This document shows positions 4,753 to 5,900 of a stretch of 5,900 nucleotides of DNA, one piece after another. The stretch comes from CAZKEG01 sp964601575 (GTDB lineage: Bacteria; Desulfobacterota; Thermodesulfobacteria; Thermodesulfobacteriales; Thermodesulfatatoraceae), in contig CAZROA010000072.1 in the NCBI GenBank assembly GCA_964601575.1, positions 1 to 5,900 on the forward strand, written 5' to 3'. The translations under genes were made by a program, and so were the position numbers. The notes beneath the pieces were generated by a model. The model was not told the DNA's origin, did no database searches, and was given only the letters and a program-made list of their open reading frames with translations. The number at the start of each line of letters is the position of its first letter. The stretch's first letter is position 1.

Positions 4753-5610
4753 CTAGAAAGAACCTCCTATGCTCACGGTAAAAATGGTCTGAGAAGCCTT
4801 GTCGTTATAATTAACGTGTTCTAACCACTGTTGATTTATGTTTATCGCCGCCCGGACCTGAGGAGTCAGTTTATAACCGGCCTCAAACTCTACTCCCCCT
4901 AGATAGCGATCGGAAAGATTGTAGACCACAAAACCTTCGTTTCTCACGGCAAAGATCTGCTGCCCTACCCAACCGGAAAGCTTGAAATCGGCCTTACCAA
5001 CATAAGTGCTGAGAACTTGTTCAAAGGAATAAAAATTATCCATAGAAGTACCTACATCTGCATCTTTATGGATGTAATAAAAACGAGATTCCGTATAGAG
5101 ACGTTTACCTAGGGCAGAAAAATAAAAACCAAAATGAGGCTCGACCTGAATGACATCGAGGTCAACGGGGCTATCGCTATAATCTGAATAGGCCAATTTT
5201 ATCCCGGCATTCCAATTTTGAGGCCGAAAATAAGTGGCCTTGAAGAAATAAATCTTCCCCTGATCAGTCAGGTCATCGTCGGTGTTGATATAATGGAAAC
5301 CAAAACTAAAGGCATGATTAGGGAGCAATTGATTGGAATTGGTATAGACGATGGTAAAATCCGTTTGGTCTAAGTCAGAAGCCTGTTTGTAATCGATATG
5401 GGTCTGAGAAAGGCCCCACTCAAAGGTATTGTGTTCTCCGTCTCCCAAACTCAGATAGGCGGTAGCTACCCAGCCGTCATCCTTGACCTCAGAGCCGTTG
5501 AAATTCATATACGTGCCATAGGCAGTGGCGTATCCGCCCCAATCGCCGGCCTGAAGGCTTCCAGCCAAAGATAAGACCAACATGATCACCAAACCGACCA
5601 ACTTCTTCAT
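4753..5610 (-). CDS. Outer-membrane beta-barrel protein
   Basis: This 285-residue protein has a signal peptide at about 1-21 (MKKLVG start, SLQA then GDW). The mature part alternates polar and aromatic residues in many short strands, with repeated Tyr/Phe/Trp belts and Asp/Asn-rich turns such as NTDDDLTDQG (109-118) and SDYSDSPVDLD. It ends TIFTVSIGGSF, with the terminal Phe expected of barrels inserted by the BAM machinery. Its size would suit roughly 12-14 strands, but I did not fix the number. I cannot assign it to a named porin family. The SD AAGGAGGG (5622-5615) precedes the ATG by 4 nt, and the start overlaps the upstream stop as ATGA, so it is probably translationally coupled to the preceding gene. 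The TPR gene follows. Whether it is a channel, an export pore or a structural protein cannot be told from sequence alone. Confidence 0.85.
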   Translation of the reverse strand: MKKLVGLVIMLVLSLAGSLQAGDWGGYATAYGTYMNFNGSEVKDDGWVATAYLSLGDGEHNTFEWGLSQTHIDYKQASDLDQTDFTIVYTNSNQLLPNHAFSFGFHYINTDDDLTDQGKIYFFKATYFRPQNWNAGIKLAYSDYSDSPVDLDVIQVEPHFGFYFSALGKRLYTESRFYYIHKDADVGTSMDNFYSFEQVLSTYVGKADFKLSGWVGQQIFAVRNEGFVVYNLSDRYLGGVEFEAGYKLTPQVRAAININQQWLEHVNYNDKASQTIFTVSIGGSF

Positions 5611-5900
5611 TTGACCCTCCTTATCCTAGTAATTTTTCCTCCTTCCTTTAGGACGACCTCTGACAAAAAGCCCCTCACATTGTCAAGTTTAAGATAGGTC
5701 TCTATCTCACGATTTCCATCCTTGATCTCCCCTTTTATCTCATTTTGTGCCGAAAACCAATAGGAGCCTTTTATTTGGGCCAACTGATGACGGAAGGAAG
5801 CGGCCAAGATGAAGATGGCCCTCTTCACCCGCCCCAAAAAGGTCTCAAGCGGTAGATAATCCTCCCACTGCATCCCCTTTTGATAGACCAGCGGAAGCCT
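5607..5900 (-). CDS. C-terminal part of an unrecognised protein, 5' end outside window
   Basis: The frame is open right to the window edge. The nine codons before the ATG at 5873 read RLPLVYQKG with no stop, so this is most likely the end of a longer protein rather than an 88-residue gene starting at that ATG. No convincing SD precedes this ATG beyond a GGGG run. The visible part contains an amphipathic segment (VKRAIFILAASFRHQLAQIK) and then a strand-rich tail with repeated charged turns (EIKGEIKDGNREIETYLKLD, then VVLKEGGKITRIRRVK). I do not recognise the family. It is joined to the beta-barrel gene by an ATGA overlap, so the two probably share an operon and perhaps a process in the envelope. 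Confidence 0.65.
   Translation of the reverse strand, partial: RLPLVYQKGMQWEDYLPLETFLGRVKRAIFILAASFRHQLAQIKGSYWFSAQNEIKGEIKDGNREIETYLKLDNVRGFLSEVVLKEGGKITRIRRVK

Overview
The window looks like Gram-negative chromosomal DNA. It has exported and outer-membrane proteins, a sigma-54-type regulatory signature and strong AAGGAGG ribosome-binding sites. Base composition is moderate, with several AT-rich intergenic stretches. The overall style (sigma-54 promoters, NtrB-type kinase, DUF4405-like membrane protein, many small secreted proteins) would fit the Desulfobacterota / Thermodesulfobacteriota. That is an impression from gene content only; no marker gene here fixes the taxon.

Layout. (1) Positions 1-358 hold the decayed 3' end of an IS1380-like transposase, broken by two frame changes. 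(2) Positions 359-670 are AT-rich and non-coding, and end in a very good sigma-54 (-24/-12) promoter. (3) Genes A (671-1099) and B (1288-1689) are paralogous small secreted proteins, probably with an OB-like beta fold. Each has its own sigma-54 promoter, a short leader of about 25 nt, a strong SD and a downstream hairpin. (4) Positions 1760-4047 form a tight three-gene operon: a third, more divergent paralogue with a basic Arg/Gly-rich tail (gene C), a three-helix DUF4405-like membrane protein with two in-helix histidines, and a membrane-bound NtrB/ZraS-style histidine kinase. (5) Positions 4036-5900 lie on the opposite strand. They hold the C-terminal part of an unrecognised protein, a translationally coupled outer-membrane beta-barrel protein and an exported TPR protein, whose end overlaps the kinase end by 12 bp.

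How the genes may work together (inference). Kinases of this subgroup usually pair with sigma-54-dependent response regulators, and the two stand-alone paralogues next door carry textbook sigma-54 promoters. The simplest model is an envelope sensing module. The operon (secreted protein C, DUF4405-like membrane protein, kinase) would sense a redox, metal or envelope signal. An activator encoded outside the window would then switch on the secreted paralogues A and B. The minus-strand block (TPR plus beta-barrel) looks like an independent outer-membrane system.
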